Source: Streptomyces niphimycinicus
GTDB lineage: Bacteria; Actinomycetota; Actinomycetes; Streptomycetales; Streptomycetaceae
Direction of reading: 5' to 3'
Length of the DNA stretch: 64,000 bases
Assembly (NCBI RefSeq): GCF_018883605.1
Contig: NZ_JAHLEM010000001.1
Location: forward strand, 23,777 to 87,776
Shown here: piece after piece, positions 29,867-59,452 of the stretch
How positions within the stretch are numbered: position 1 is the first letter of the stretch
Layout: each line of letters opens with the position of its first letter
Position numbers and translations under genes: made by a program
Notes under the pieces: generated by a model
Told to the model about the DNA's origin: nothing
Database searches by the model: none
What the model saw: only the letters and a program-made list of their open reading frames with translations

Positions 29867-32800
29867 TACCTGCCGAACTCTTTCTGGATGAAGGCGAGGA
29901 CTTCGTCCGCCGACGCCGACTGCAACTTCGCCGTGACCGTGCTCCGGTCCGGCTCCCTCTCCGGCTCCTTCTCCGGCTCCCTGCCGGGCTCCTGCGTCGT
30001 GTGCGCCCGGTGCGCGAGGCCGTCCCATGTCGCCATCAGTTCACGCAGTCGGCCGCTGATCCGCGCGTATCCGTCCTCGCCCGGTGAGCATGCGGACAGC
30101 AGCCCCTCCAGCCGGTCCACTTCGCTCAGGACCGCGAGCGCCGCGGCCGGCTCGCCCGGATCGTCGCCGCCGCGGCCGCGCCGTAGTTCCGCCGCGACAT
30201 GGCGGCCCAGCGCTGTGGGGGTCGGGTAATCGAAGACCAGGGTGGCGGGCAGCCGCAGGCCCGTGGCGGTGTTCAGCCGGTTCCGCAGCTCGACCGCCGT
30301 CAGGGAGTCGAAACCCATGTCCACCAGGCCCTGTTCGGTGTCCACTCGCTCGGGGCCCGGGAATCCGAGGACCGCGGCCACCTGCGTGCGGACCGCTGTG
30401 ATCACCCTCCGGTCCTGTTCGTCCGCGGGGAGCGGGGCGAGCTGCTCCAGCAACCCGACCGTCGCCGCCTCGCGCCGGGGCCGCCGCGAGGCCAACCCGC
30501 TCAGCACAGCGGGCACGTGATCCCCCAGCGCCGAGGTGTCCAGCCGCATGGCCACGACCACCGCCTCGTCCGCCGTCACCGCCGCGTCGAAGGACGACAG
30601 GGCGTCCTCCGTGGGCAGTGCGGCGATACCCGACCGCGTCAGCCGCGCACGGTCCGCCGCCCTCATACCCCGCGTCATCCCGCTGAGTTCCTCCCACGGG
30701 CCCCAGGCCACAGAGGTCGCCGGCAGTCCCGAGGCGCGCCGGTGCTGTGCCAGGGCGTCCACGTAGGCGTTGGCCGCCGCGTAGTTGGCCTGGCCGGCCG
30801 AGCCCAGCGTTCCCGCCGCCGACGAGAACAGCACGAAGGCGTCCAGGTCCCCGGTCAGCTCGTGCAGATGCCGCGCCCCGTCCGCCTTGGCCCGCAGCAC
30901 CGTGTCCACCTGCCCCGGCGACAGCGACGACACCACGCCGTCGTCGACGACACCGGCGGCGTGTACCACGCCGGTCAGCGGACGGTCGGCCGGGATCGAC
31001 GCGAGAACCCCTGCCAGTGATGCACGATCGCCCACGTCACACGCGACGACCGAGACCTCGGCGCCGAGGCCGGAGAGGTCGGACAGGTCGAGGGCGCCCG
31101 CCGGCCCGCCCCGGCTCAGCAGCAGCAGATGACGTACCCCGTGTGCCGTGGCCAGGTGGCGCGCCACCGCCTTGCCCAGCACACCGGTCCCACCGGTGAT
31201 GAGTACCGTGCCGCCGGGGCGGAAGGGTGAAGGGCCCGGTTCGGACTGTCTCATCCGCTCCAGCCTCGGCACCGACGCCCGGCCGGCGCGGACGGCCACC
31301 TGGGGCTCGGCGCGGGACAGGATCGCGGGCAGCGCGCGCAGTGACGCGTCCTGGCCGTCCAGGTCCACCAGGACGATACGGCCCGGGTGCTCCAACTGTG
31401 CCGAGCGCAGCATGCCCCACACCGCCGCGCCGGCCGGGTCCATGGCGTCCGGTCCCATGGCCTCCCGGGTCACCACCACCAGGCGCGACGCCGCCGGCCG
31501 GTCGTCGGCCAGCCATGCCTGTGTCAGCCGCAGCACCCGGTCGAGCCGGGCGCGAACGTCCGAGCCGCCGGTCGCGCAGGACACCACCAGGTCGGACACC
31601 GAGCCGTCGGCCGAGGCGAGCTCGGCGACCTGTGGGGCGCCGAGCGCGTCCGCGAGACCCAGTTCGTCCGGGCCGAGCACCACGCGTGTTCCCGCGAACG
31701 CCGCGCCGGTCGCCGGTGTGTTCTCCCAGCTCACCCGGAACAGCGTCGCCTTGGCGCGGGCCGCCTGAAGCAGGCCCGCCGACGCGGGCCGCAGGGCCAG
31801 GGTGCCGATCGAGAGCACTGCCGCCCCGGACTCGTCCGCCGCGGACACGGTGAACTCCTGCGGGCCGACGGGCGAGAGGCGAACCCGCAAGGACGTCGCC
31901 CGTACGGCGTGCAGGCGCACTCCCCGCCAGGAGAAGGGCAGCCGTGTGCCGTCGTCGGCGAGGGTCAGCCCGGCCGCGTGCAGGGCGGCGTCCAGCAGCG
32001 CGGGATGCATCCCGTACCGGCCGGCGTCCGCGGTCACGTCGTCGGGCAGGGCCACTTCGGCGAGGACGTCGTCGCCGTGCCGCCACACCGCCCGCACGCC
32101 CTGGAACGTCCTGCCGTAGGCGAGACCGGCCGTGCGCAGGCGGTCGTAGAGTTCGGACACGTCGGCCGGTTCGGCGTCCTTCGGCGGCCACTCGGCCAGG
32201 GCGGGTTCTGGTTCCGGCCGGTCCTCGGCGAAGGCGCCACTGGCGTGCCGTGTCCATTCGCTCGCTCCGGCGGGGCGTGAGTGAATGACGAACGCACCGT
32301 CGTCGGCGGTCACTTGCAGCTCCACACCCCCCTTCTCCGGCAGCACGAGCGGCACTTCGAGCGTGAGGTCCGCCACTCCGTCGCCGCCCGTGCGGTCGGC
32401 CGCGTGCAGCGCGAACTCCACCATGGCGGCTCCCGGCAGTACGACGCTGCCGAGCACCTGGTGGTCGGCGAGCCACGGATGGGTGGCGGTGGAGAGCCGT
32501 CCGGTGAACACCGCGCCGCCGCTCCCGGCGAGTTCGACCGACGTCTCCAGCAGCGGATGCTCTGCGGAGGAGCGGCCGAGGCCGGCGGGCAGCCAGTACC
32601 GTTCGCGCTGGAAGGCGTAGGTGGGAAGGTCGACGCGCCGGGCGCCGGACCCGGCGAAGAAGCCCGGCCAGTCCACGTCGACGCCGCGGACGTGCAGTCG
32701 CGCCAGTGCCGTCAGCGCGGCCTCCGGTTCCGGACGGTCCTTCCGCAGGAGCGGGATCGTCGCGGCGTCGTCGGCCGTCGCCGTCAGCACGGCGTCGGGC

Positions 32801-35283
32801 CCGAGTTCGAGGAACGTCGTCACGCCCCGCGCCTCCAAGGTGCGCAGCCCGTCGGCGAAGCGCACCGTCTCCCGCACGTGCCGTACCCAGTGGTCGGCCG
32901 TGAACTCCGTTACCAGCTCGCCGGTTACGTTGGAGACGACCGGGATCCGCGGGGGGCCGTACGACAACGCCCGGGCCACCCGGCGGAATTCGTCGAGCAT
33001 GGGTTCCATCAGGGGCGAGTGGAACGCATGGCTCACCGGTAGCCGCCGCGTCCGCTTGAACCGCGAGGCGATGGCGAGTACGGCTTCCTCGTCGCCCGAA
33101 ATCACCACCGACGAGCGGCCGTTCACCGCCGCGATCGACACGCGCTCGGTCAGCAGCGGCGTAACGTCGGCCTCCGGGGCGACGATCGCGACCATCGCCC
33201 CGCCGGCCGGCAGTGCCTGCATCAGCCGCCCGCGTGCCGCGACCAGCGCGGCGGCGTCGTCCAACGACATCGCTCCGGACACATGGGCCGCGACCAGTTC
33301 GCCGATCGAGTGCCCGGCCAGGGCGTGGGGGCGCAGACCCCACGACCGCGCCAGCCGGAACAGCGCGACCTCCACCGCGAACAGCGACGCCTGGGCGCAG
33401 ACGGTCTGATCCAGCGAAGCGGCGTCCGACATCGCCTCCCGCAGCGGCCGCTCCAGATACCGGTCGAACCGGGCGCACACCTCGGCGAACGCGGACTCGA
33501 ACACCGGGAACCCCGCCGCCAGCTCCCGGCCCATACCGACCCGCTGGGAGCCCTGGCCGGAGAAGAGGAACGCCAGCTTTCCGCTCCTGGCCACGCCCCG
33601 GACCACACCGGCCGCCGTGTCGTCACCGGACCCCAGAGCCGTCAGCCCGCGCAGGAAGCCGTCCCGGTCCCCGGCGACCACGGCGGCGCGATGCTCGAAC
33701 GACGAGCGGGTCGTGACCAGCGACGCCCCGACATCGTTCAGGCCGAGGTGCGGCCGGGCCGCGACCGATTCGCGCAGCCGCGATGCCTGCGCGCTCAGCG
33801 CCGCTTCGCTCTTCGCGGAGAGCACCCAGGGCAGCACCGGTGCCGGGGCGCCGACCGGAGCGGATTCCGCTGCCTCGACGGCCTCCGCGGCCTCCGCGGC
33901 CCCCGCGGCCTCCAGAATGACATGCCCGTTCGTCCCGCTGATCCCGAATGACGACACGCCCGCCCGCCGCGGTCGGCCCGTGTCCGGCCACGGCTGCGCC
34001 TCGCTGAGCACCCGCACCTTTCCGGCCGACCAGTCGACGTTCCTCGACACCTCGTCCACGTGCAGCGTCCTGGGCGCCAGGCCCTCGCGCAGCGCCATGA
34101 CCATCTTGATCACACCGGCGATCCCCGCCGCGGCCTGAGTGTGGCCGATGTTGGACTTGATCGAGCCGAGCAGCAGCGGCCGGTCCCGGTTCTGTCCGTA
34201 GGTGGCGAGCAGCGCCTGTGCCTCGATCGGATCCCCGAGTGCCGTACCGGTGCCGTGTGCCTCCACCACGTCGACCTGCGCGGCCGACAGTCCGGCGCCC
34301 GCGAGGGCCTGTCCGATCACCCGCTGCTGCGAAGGGCCGTTCGGCGCCGTCAGTCCGCTGCTCGCACCGTCCTGGTTGACCGCGCTGCCGCGCACCACGG
34401 CAAGCACCGGATGTCCCTCGCGGCGCGCCACGGACAGCCGCTCGACCAGCAGCACACCCACCCCCTCGGCGAACCCGGCCCCGTCCCCGGCGGCCGAGAA
34501 CGCCTTGCACCGGCCGTCGGGGGCAAGACCGCCCAGTCGGCCGAACTCGGCGAACACGACCGGTGAGGCCATCACGGTCACCCCGGCGACCACCGCGAGC
34601 GAGCACTCGTCCCGGCGCAGCGCGTGGCTCGCCAGGTGCAGTGCGGTCAGCGAGGACGAGCAGGCCGTGTCGACGGTCACCGCCTGCCCCTCGAAGCCGA
34701 AGGCGAAGGCCACCCGGCCGGACAGCACGGCCGAGGACGCCCCGGTGAGCAGATATCCGTCGGCGCCTGCCGGGGCCCGGCCGTTCGTCGGGAGGTAGTC
34801 CTGGCTGCCGCTGCCGACGAAGACGCCGACCGGGGCGCCGCGCAGCGACTCGGGGTCGATTCCGGCCCGTTCGAGGACCTCCCATGTGGTCTCCAGCAGG
34901 AGCCGCTGCTGCGGATCCATGGCCAGCGCCTCTCGGGGGCTGATGCCGAAGAACTCCGCGTCGAACCGGTCGGCGCCCCGCAGGAATCCACCGACGGACG
35001 GCCGCACACCCGGGTCGGCCGCTTCGTCGGGATCCCAGCCCCGGTCCGCCGGGAACGGCGTGATCGCGTCCTCGCCCCGCTCGACCAGACGCCAGAGGTC
35101 CTCGGGCGAGACCACGCCGCCGGGGTAGCGGCAGGCCATGGCGACGATCGCGATCGGTTCCCGGTCCCGGTCCTCCAGTTCGCGCACCCGCTGACGTGCC
35201 TGTCGGGCGTCGGCGATCGACCGCTTGAGGTACTGGCGGAGCTTCTCATCGTTCGACATGTGGAGTTTCTCGTCGTTCGCCAT
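29866..35283 (-). CDS. Type I PKS, one module: KS-AT(malonyl)-DH-KR-ACP (PKS D, module 5)
   Basis: 1805 residues. N-terminal docking coil ([18 protein letters not shown]), preceded by a short duplicated MxNDEKL. KS Cys208. AT Ser659 in GHSIGE with HAFH near residue 750, so malonyl-CoA. DH His941 ([10 protein letters not shown]) and Asp1098 (LLDAALH). KR with GGTGVLG, VDD in place of LDD (still B-type) and Tyr1501. ACP Ser1660. Near residue 1765 there is a Glu/Pro/Arg repeat ([14 protein letters not shown]) before the docking helix [13 protein letters not shown]. Predicted product: one acetate unit with an alkene at the previous keto position. GGAGGGTGA inside the end of the previous gene serves as ribosome site for ATG 35283, 6 nt after its stop. 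Confidence 0.92.
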   Translation of the reverse strand: MANDEKLHMSNDEKLRQYLKRSIADARQARQRVRELEDRDREPIAIVAMACRYPGGVVSPEDLWRLVERGEDAITPFPADRGWDPDEAADPGVRPSVGGFLRGADRFDAEFFGISPREALAMDPQQRLLLETTWEVLERAGIDPESLRGAPVGVFVGSGSQDYLPTNGRAPAGADGYLLTGASSAVLSGRVAFAFGFEGQAVTVDTACSSSLTALHLASHALRRDECSLAVVAGVTVMASPVVFAEFGRLGGLAPDGRCKAFSAAGDGAGFAEGVGVLLVERLSVARREGHPVLAVVRGSAVNQDGASSGLTAPNGPSQQRVIGQALAGAGLSAAQVDVVEAHGTGTALGDPIEAQALLATYGQNRDRPLLLGSIKSNIGHTQAAAGIAGVIKMVMALREGLAPRTLHVDEVSRNVDWSAGKVRVLSEAQPWPDTGRPRRAGVSSFGISGTNGHVILEAAGAAEAAEAVEAAESAPVGAPAPVLPWVLSAKSEAALSAQASRLRESVAARPHLGLNDVGASLVTTRSSFEHRAAVVAGDRDGFLRGLTALGSGDDTAAGVVRGVARSGKLAFLFSGQGSQRVGMGRELAAGFPVFESAFAEVCARFDRYLERPLREAMSDAASLDQTVCAQASLFAVEVALFRLARSWGLRPHALAGHSIGELVAAHVSGAMSLDDAAALVAARGRLMQALPAGGAMVAIVAPEADVTPLLTERVSIAAVNGRSSVVISGDEEAVLAIASRFKRTRRLPVSHAFHSPLMEPMLDEFRRVARALSYGPPRIPVVSNVTGELVTEFTADHWVRHVRETVRFADGLRTLEARGVTTFLELGPDAVLTATADDAATIPLLRKDRPEPEAALTALARLHVRGVDVDWPGFFAGSGARRVDLPTYAFQRERYWLPAGLGRSSAEHPLLETSVELAGSGGAVFTGRLSTATHPWLADHQVLGSVVLPGAAMVEFALHAADRTGGDGVADLTLEVPLVLPEKGGVELQVTADDGAFVIHSRPAGASEWTRHASGAFAEDRPEPEPALAEWPPKDAEPADVSELYDRLRTAGLAYGRTFQGVRAVWRHGDDVLAEVALPDDVTADAGRYGMHPALLDAALHAAGLTLADDGTRLPFSWRGVRLHAVRATSLRVRLSPVGPQEFTVSAADESGAAVLSIGTLALRPASAGLLQAARAKATLFRVSWENTPATGAAFAGTRVVLGPDELGLADALGAPQVAELASADGSVSDLVVSCATGGSDVRARLDRVLRLTQAWLADDRPAASRLVVVTREAMGPDAMDPAGAAVWGMLRSAQLEHPGRIVLVDLDGQDASLRALPAILSRAEPQVAVRAGRASVPRLERMRQSEPGPSPFRPGGTVLITGGTGVLGKAVARHLATAHGVRHLLLLSRGGPAGALDLSDLSGLGAEVSVVACDVGDRASLAGVLASIPADRPLTGVVHAAGVVDDGVVSSLSPGQVDTVLRAKADGARHLHELTGDLDAFVLFSSAAGTLGSAGQANYAAANAYVDALAQHRRASGLPATSVAWGPWEELSGMTRGMRAADRARLTRSGIAALPTEDALSSFDAAVTADEAVVVAMRLDTSALGDHVPAVLSGLASRRPRREAATVGLLEQLAPLPADEQDRRVITAVRTQVAAVLGFPGPERVDTEQGLVDMGFDSLTAVELRNRLNTATGLRLPATLVFDYPTPTALGRHVAAELRRGRGGDDPGEPAAALAVLSEVDRLEGLLSACSPGEDGYARISGRLRELMATWDGLAHRAHTTQEPGREPEKEPEREPDRSTVTAKLQSASADEVLAFIQKEFGR

Positions 35284-35289
35284 GCGGCG

Positions 35290-38200
35290 TCACCCTCCGG
35301 CCTGGTCGTCGACCATGTGGAACAGTTCGTCGTCGGTCGCCGAGTCGAGGTCGATCCCGTCGGCGGGCGGGGCGCCGTTCTCGGCCGACAGGAGGGCTCT
35401 CAGCCGCGCCATCACCTGGGCGCGGGGCGCGGCGTCGGAAGGGAGCCCGGCCAGGGTGCTCTCCAGTCCATGGAGCGCGGCGAGCACGTCCCGCGCGTCG
35501 GCGTGGCCGTCCGGGACGAGTTGTGCGTGCAGGAACTCGCCGAGTGCGAACGCGCTCGGGTGGTCGAACACGAGGGTCGCGGGCAGCCGCAGGCCGGTCG
35601 CCGCCTTGAGCCGGTTGCGCAGTTCGACCCCGGTGAGCGAGTCGAAACCCAGCTCCTGGAAGCCGCGCCGGGCCGCGATCTCGTCCGGCCCCGCGAAGCC
35701 GAGCACCGCCGCCGCGTGGCCGCGCACCAGGTCCACCAGCATCTGGTGCCGTTCGCCGGGCGGCAGTCGGAGCAGGCGTCGGGTCAGCGAGTCCGGATCG
35801 CCCGCGCTCCGTACGGCTCGCCGGGACGGCGCTCCCAGGACGCCCTGGAGCATCGGGAGCCGGGTGCCGCGCAGTGCGGCTGTGTCGAGTCTGACCGGTG
35901 CCATCACCGGTTCGCCGGTTCCCAGCGCGGCGTCGAACAGGGCGAGACCTTCCTCGGTGGACAGTCCCAGAACTCCGCGCTGGGCCTTGCGTCGCAGTTC
36001 GGCGGCGCCCAGGTGGCCCGTCAGGCCGCTGCGCTCGCTCCACAGGCCCCAGGCGAGCGACACCGTCGGCAGCCCATGCGCGGTCCGGTGGTGGGCGAGC
36101 GCGTCCAGGAAGGTGTTGGCGGCCGCGTAGTTCCCCTGTCCCGGCGCGCCGAGCAGTCCGGCGGCGGAGGAGAACAGGGCGAAGAACGCCAGGTCCGCGC
36201 CCCGGGTCAGCTCGTGCAGATGGCGCGCGGCGTCGATCTTCGGGCGGGTCACCGTGTCGAGCCGACGCGGTGTCAGCGACTCGACCACACCGTCGTCGAG
36301 GGCTCCCGCGGTGTGCACGACCGCGGTGAGCGGGTGGTCGGCCGGCACGGTCGCCAGAACGTCCGCGAGGGCGGCGCGGTCGGTGACATCGCACGCGGTC
36401 ACGGCCACGTCCGCGCCCAGCTCCGTCAGTTCGGTCGCCAGGTCGTCCGCTCCGGGAGCCCGCATGCCCTGCCGGCTGAGCAGCAGCAGTCGCCGTGCGC
36501 CGTGTCCGGTGACGAGGTGGCGGGCCAGCGCGCGGCCGAGCGTTCCGGTGCCGCCCGTGACGAGCACGGTGCCCTGGGGGTCGAGCGCGGCCGGGACCGT
36601 GAACACGATCTTGCCGATGTGCCGCGCCTGGCTCATGTGCCGGTACGCCTCGGGTGCCCTGCGGATGTCATAGGTGGTCAGCGGCAGATGTCGGAGGGCT
36701 TTTCGCTCGAACAGCTCCACGATCTCCTCGAGCATCCGCCCGATCCGTTCCGGGCCCGCGTCCAGCAGGTCGAACGCTCGGTAGGTCACGCCCGGATGCG
36801 CGGCGGCCACGTCGGCGGGGGTCCGGACGTCGGTCTTGCCCATGTCCAGGAACCGGCCGCCGCGCGGCAGCAGCCGCAGTGACGCGTCCATGAGATCCCG
36901 GACCAGAGAGTTGAGTACGACGTCCACGCCCGCGCCCTCGGTGACTTCGCGGAACCGCGCCTCGAAGTCGGTCGTACGGGAGGAGGCGATGTGCCGCTCG
37001 GGCAGCCCGGAGGAGCGCAGCACGTCCCACTTCGTGGGGCCGGCGGTGCCGAACACCTCGGCGCCGAGGTGCCTGGCCAGTTGGACCGCCGCCATGCCCA
37101 CACCGCCGGCCGCCGCGTGCACCAGGACGGACTGCCCCGGCCGCAGACCCGCCAGGTCGACCAGGCCGTAGTACGCCGTCAGGAAGGCGGCGGGCACCGA
37201 CGCGGCCTGTACGAACGACCAGTCGTCCGGCATCACCGCGAGCGTGCGCCGGTCGACCACCACGACCGGTCCGGCGCCCGCGGCCAGCAGTCCGAACACC
37301 CGGTCGCCGGGTCGCAGGTCGGTGATGCCGGGAGCGGTCTCCAGCACGATCCCGGCGCCCTCGGTGCCCATGACCGCCTCGCCGGGATACATGCCCAGGG
37401 TGATCAGCACGTCGCGGAAGTTGAGCCCGGCGGCGCGCAGGGCGATCCGGACGTGCCCGGCGGGCAGCGGCTCGCGTGCCCGCGGGTGGTCGACCAGGGC
37501 AAGGCCGCCGATCGTGCCGGTCCGCGCCGTCTCCAGGCGCCAGGTGCGTGAGTCCGACGGCGGTGTCAGGCGGTCGGCCGAGGCGGCGGGGACCAGCCGC
37601 GGGGCGAGCGGGACGCCGCCGCGGATGGCCACTTGCGGCTCACCGGAGCCCACCGCGTCGGCCAGCGCCCGGCCGCGGTCCGTCGCCGTGTCATCCAGGC
37701 TCTCCGAGTCTTCTGGGCCTTTTGCGTCTTTTGCGTCTTCTGGGTCTTCTACATCGATCAGGACGAACCGGTCCGGGTGTTCGGACTGCGCGGTTCGCAG
37801 CAGGCCCCACGTCGGCGCGGCGGCGAGGTCCGGCACGTCCTCTCCGGCGTACGTGGCGACGGCGCCGCGCGTCACCACCACGAGCCGCGACCCGCCCGAC
37901 GCCTCGTCGCCGAGCCACCGCTGGGCGAGTTCGAGCGTCTCGCGCAGGGTTGTCCTCGTGTCGCCGTCGCGACCGTCGACCGGCACGACCACGACGTCGG
38001 GTACGGCCTCCCCCAGCGCGTCCGGTGCGGGGCACATGTCCACCTGGACTCCCGCCGCTTCGAGTCCGGCGCGCAGGCCGAGCGCGTCGGGCCCCAGGAT
38101 CGCGCACCGGCCGGCGTACGGCGCCCCGGCCGCGACAGGTGTCCACCGCACCTGGTACAGCGAGTCGCCCGCCCCGCGCAGTTGTCCGGCGGTGACCGCC

Positions 38201-41200
38201 CGCGTCACGAGCGACCGCGCCAACGCCACCGGCTGTCCGGAGCCGTCGGTCACCTCGACGGCCACCGAACCGCGGCCGTCGGGCGAGATCCGGGCGCGCA
38301 CGCGGCCGGCGCCGACGGCGTGCAGGCTCACTCCGGCGAAGGAGAACGGCAGCCGGACCTGTCCCGGTCCGGTCCCGGCGACGCCCGAGTCGAGCAGGTC
38401 GGGAAGGAGGGCCTGGAGTACGGAGTCCAGCAGGACGGGGTGCAGCCCGAAGCCGCGGGTCTCGGCGTTCTCCGGCAGCTCCGCCTCGGCGAAGATCTCG
38501 TCACCGAGCCGCCACACGGCCCGCAGCCCCCGGAACGCGGGGCCGTAGCCCAGTCCGGCGTCGCCCAGCCGGTCGTAGAAGCCGTCCAGGTCCACCGGTG
38601 TGGCGCCGGTGGGCGGCCATTCCGTGACCGACGCCGCGGGCTCCGCCGGCTCGCTCGACGTCACGGCTCCGACCGCGTGCCGGGTCCAGCCGGTGCCCGG
38701 TGGCGCGTCCTCGGGGCGGCTGTGCACGCTCAGTGGCCGGTCGCCCGACTCGTCCGCGGCCTGCACCGACACCCTGATGTGGACAGCGGCGGTCTCCGCG
38801 AGCATCAGCGGTTTTTCCAGGGTGAGTTCGCGCAGGTGACCGCAGCCGACCTCGTCCCCGGCACGGATGGCCATGTCGATGAGCGCGGTGCCGGGCACCA
38901 GTACCGAGCCGAAGACGGTGTGGTCCGCCAGCCAGGGGTGGGAGCGCGGCGAGAGCCGTCCGGTGAGTACCACGCCGTCGGACTCCGGCAGTGCCAGCGC
39001 GGCGCCCAGCAGCGGGTGTCCGGTGGCGTCGAGCCCGTGGCCGGCCGCGTCGGCGGGTTCGGCGGTGTCCGCCAGCCAGTAGCGCTGTCGCTGGAAGGCA
39101 TAGGTGGGCAGGTCGGCATGGGGCCTGGGAGTGTCGCCGAACGCCCTGGTCCAGTCGATGCGGACGCCGGCGACATGGGCGTCGGCCAGTGAGGTGAGCA
39201 GCCGCCGCAGCCCGCCCTGGTCACGGCGGAGCGTGCCCACGGCGGCGATCTCCACGCCCATGGCGTCCGCGGTGTCCTGCGTGCCGACGGTCAGCACGGG
39301 CTGCGCGCTCGATTCGACGAAGGCGGTGAACCCGTCGCCGATCAGTGCCCGGACCGCGGCCTCGAAGCGGACGACGTGCCGCAGGTTGCGGTACCAGTAC
39401 TCGCCGTCCAGCGCGGTCGTATCCAGCCGGGCCCCGTCCACCGTGGAGTAGAACGGGATATCGCTCTCGCGCGGCGCGATGCCGGTGAGACCGGCCTCGA
39501 TCTCGGCCCGGATGTCGTCAACGTGCGCGGAGTGCGCGGCGAAGTCCACTCCGGCCAGCCGCCAGCGCAGTACGCCCAGGCGGGACAGTTCGCGTTCGAA
39601 CTCGTGGAGGGCGTCGGCGTCGCCGGAGACCGCCACCGCGGCGGGGCCGTTCACCGCCGCGACCCACAGCCGGCCGTCCCACGGCCGCAGCAGGGCGCTC
39701 ACCTCGGCGGCCGGTGCGACCACCGAGAGCATCCCGCCCCGGCCGCACAGTCGCCGCAGCGCCCTGCTGCGCGTCACGACCACCCGTGCCGCGTCGTTCA
39801 GTGACAGGGCTCCCGCCACACAGGCGGCCGCGATCTCGCCCTGGGAGTGCCCGACGACGGCCTCGGGCACGACGCCGTAGGAGCGCCATACCTCCGCCAG
39901 CGACACCATGATCGAGAACAGCACGGGCTGGACCACGTCCACCCGGTCCGTTCCGGGCGCGCCTTCGGCGCCGCGCACCACGTCCAGGACCGACCAGTCG
40001 ACGTACTCGCCCACCGCTTCGGCGCACTGCGCCATCCGGGCGGCGAACACCGGTTCCGTCTTCAGCAGTTCACGGGCCATTCCGGTCCACTGCGTGCCCT
40101 GGCCGGGGAAGACGAGGGCGATCCGGCCGGTCGCCGTCGCGGCGCCGCACACCACATGGGCCGCGGGCGTGCCCGTGCCCAGCGCGTCGAGCCCGCGCAG
40201 CAGTTCCTCGCGATCGTTCCCGACCACCACGGCACGGTGTTCGAGTACGGCACGGGTCGTCGCCAGGTTGTACCCGACGTCCGCGACCGGCACGTCCGGT
40301 GTGGCGCGCAGGAACCGCGCCAGCCGGACCGCCTGGCCCCGCAGCGCGTCCCGCGTCCTGCCGGACAGCACCCATGGCACCAGGTCGGGGGCGGTGGCGG
40401 GGGGTGCCTGCGCCGCTTCGGGCCCGGCCTCTTCGAGAATCACATGGGCGTTGGTGCCGCTGACTCCGAAGGACGAGACCGCGGCCCGCCTCGGGCGTCC
40501 GTCGTCCCGCGCCCACGGCACGTGCTCGGTGAGCAGCGCGAGCTTGCCCGACCAGTCCACGTGCGGCGACGGGTCGTCCGCGTGCAGCGTCCTGGGCAGG
40601 ATCCGGTGTCCGAGGGCCATCACCATCTTGATCACGCCCGCCGCGCCCGCGGCGGCCTGGGTGTGCCCGATGTTCGACTTGACCGACCCCACCCACAGCG
40701 GCCGCTCCCGCCCCTGGCAGTAGGTGGCCAGGAGTGCCCGTGCCTCGATGGGGTCGCCGAGCTGGGTTCCGGTGCCGTGCGCCTCCACGGCGTCCACGTC
40801 GGACGCGGCCAGCCGGGCGTCGGTCAGCGCCTGTCCGATGACCCGTTCCTGGGCCGGTCCGCTCGGTGCGGTGAGCCCGTTGGAGGCGCCGTCCTGGTTG
40901 ACCGCGGAGCCACGGAGCAGCGCGAGGACGGGATGTCCGTTGCGGCGGGCGTCGGAGAGGCGTTCCAGCAGGAGCAGCCCGACGCCTTCGGCGGAGCCGA
41001 AACCGCCCGCGTCGGCGGCGAAGGCGCGGCACCGGCCGTCCCGCGACAGTCCGCGTTGCCGGCCGAACTCGACGAACATCTCGGGCGAGGCCATCACCAC
41101 CACCCCGCCGGCCAGGGCCAGCGAGCACTCGCGGGAGCGCAGTGCGTGCGCCGCCCAGTGCAGTGCCACCAGGGACGACGAGCACGCGGTGTCCAGGGTG

Positions 41201-41801
41201 ACCGCGGGGCCTTCCAGGCCGAAGGTGTACGCCACCCGGCCGGACGCGACGCTCGCGGTGTTCCCCGTCACCAGATGGCCCCGGAGTTCCTCGGGCACCT
41301 GCCGCAGACGGGACCGGTAGTCCTGGTAGGTGACACCGGTGAACACCGCGGTGTCGCTGCCGCGCAACGACACCGGGTCGATCCCGGCGCGTTCGAACGC
41401 CTCCCAGGAGGTCTCCAGGAGCAGCCGCTGCTGCGGGTCCATGGCCAGGGCCTCGCGGGGGGAGATGTCGAAGAACGCGGCGTCGAAGTCGGCGGCGTCG
41501 TGCAGGAATCCGCCTTCGCGGACGTAGGTGGTGCCGGGGTGGTCGGGGTCCGGGTGGTACAGGGCGGACAGGTCCCAGCCGCGGTCGGCGGGGAAGGGCG
41601 AGATGCCCTCGTCTCCCGCGTGGACCAGTTCCCAGAGGTCTTCCGGGGAACGCACACCGCCCGGGTACCGGCAGCTCATCGCGACGATCGCGATCGGCTC
41701 CGGGTCGCGAGACTCCGCTTCGACCAGCCGTCGCTGGGTCCTGTGGAGATCCGCCGTGACCCTGCGGAGGTAGTCGCGGAGCCTCTCCTCGTTACTCGTG
41801 G

Positions 41802-41805
<4 letters not shown>
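35290..41805 (-). CDS. Type I PKS, one fully reducing module: KS-AT-DH-ER-KR-ACP (PKS C, module 4)
   Basis: 2171 residues. Docking coil [24 protein letters not shown] Cys208. AT with GHSQGE (Ser654) but FAAHS instead of YASHS near residue 753, so a methylmalonyl-class domain of uncertain specificity. DH His962 ([10 protein letters not shown]) and Asp1127 (LLDSVLQ). ER about 1425-1735, with [15 protein letters not shown] and the NADPH site [15 protein letters not shown] with GGTGTLG, LDD and Tyr1893. ACP Ser2056. C-terminal docking helix [12 protein letters not shown]. This is the only visible module with enoylreductase, giving a saturated, probably alpha-branched unit. ATG 41805 overlaps the upstream stop as ATGA. 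An acidic Asp/Glu/Lys linker ([16 protein letters not shown]) precedes the ER. Confidence 0.93.
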
Positions 41806-58828
<17,023 letters not shown>

Positions 58829-58832
<4 letters not shown>

Positions 58833-59452
58833 GCCCCCGGCTCCTCGACTTGCTCGGAAACGCGCTGTTCAGCGGCGAGTTGCTCAGTGCCGGGCTGCTC
58901 GGTGCCGGGCCGATCGGAGCCGGGCTGATCGGAGCCGGGCTGATCGGTACCGCGCCCGGCGGCGGGCCACACCGGCGGCGGCCCCTGCATGTACAACCGG
59001 CGATGCGCGATGCGCCACGCCGTGCCCTCGCGGTGCAGCAGGTCGACGTAGTTCCCCAGTCGGCGCAGTCCGAGCCGACCGTCGGTGTAGAGGCCGGTGA
59101 CGGTGAAGATCGAGTACACCTCGGCCGTGTCCGCGTCCAGCCTGGTGACCAGCAGGTTGGAGGTGGCGTGCCGGGAGTGGACGCCCACCGTCTCCCGGTT
59201 GTGCTGCCAGAGCCGGGCCAGCCCGTCGGTGATCTGCTCCCGGGTGGAGACCGTGGCGGGAAAGCCTTCGGGCGCGGGGATCATCTCGAAGAGCGCGTCC
59301 GCCGTGTAGAGAGTGCCGAGCGTCTCGAACTCGCCGGAGTCGAACAGCAGCCCGGCCGCGACGACCACATCGGTGACGGCGGCCCGCTCGATGAGCATCT
59401 GGGGGTCGAGCTGGGTCGTCTCACCTGGCTGGAGCCTATGGGTCTCGCTCAC
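58829..59452 (-). CDS. SnoaL-like / NTF2-fold protein, candidate polyketide cyclase
   Basis: 207 residues. Residues 20-150 match the SnoaL-like NTF2 fold (LIERAAVTDVVVAAGLLFDS, AMFEMI-like ADALFEMIPAPEG, SRHATSNLLV, NYVDLLHREGTAWRIAHRRL). The fold is a cone-shaped barrel with a central pocket; family members include cyclases, pyran synthases and dehydratases. The last 50 residues are a Pro/Gly/Asp/Gln repeat tail encoded by 15-bp units. GTG 59452 has AGGAGG 5 nt upstream and overlaps the PKS A stop as GTGA; its own stop overlaps PKS B as GTGA. Stoichiometric coupling with the PKS suggests a job on the polyketide, before or after release. A non-catalytic role cannot be excluded. Confidence 0.85.
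58880..58955 (-). repeat. 15-bp tandem repeats at the 3' end of the SnoaL-like gene
   Basis: About five degenerate copies of a 15-bp unit (core GAGCCGGGCTGATCG on the plus strand) encode PGSDQ/PGTEQ pentapeptides in the C-terminal tail. They are not part of the NTF2 fold. Confidence 0.75.

Noticed and set aside
29867..30028. Longer start for PKS E at 30028
   Set aside because: It would overlap PKS D by more than 160 bp in another frame and adds low-complexity residues; the docking coil starts right after ATG 29857/29866 with TAATG coupling.
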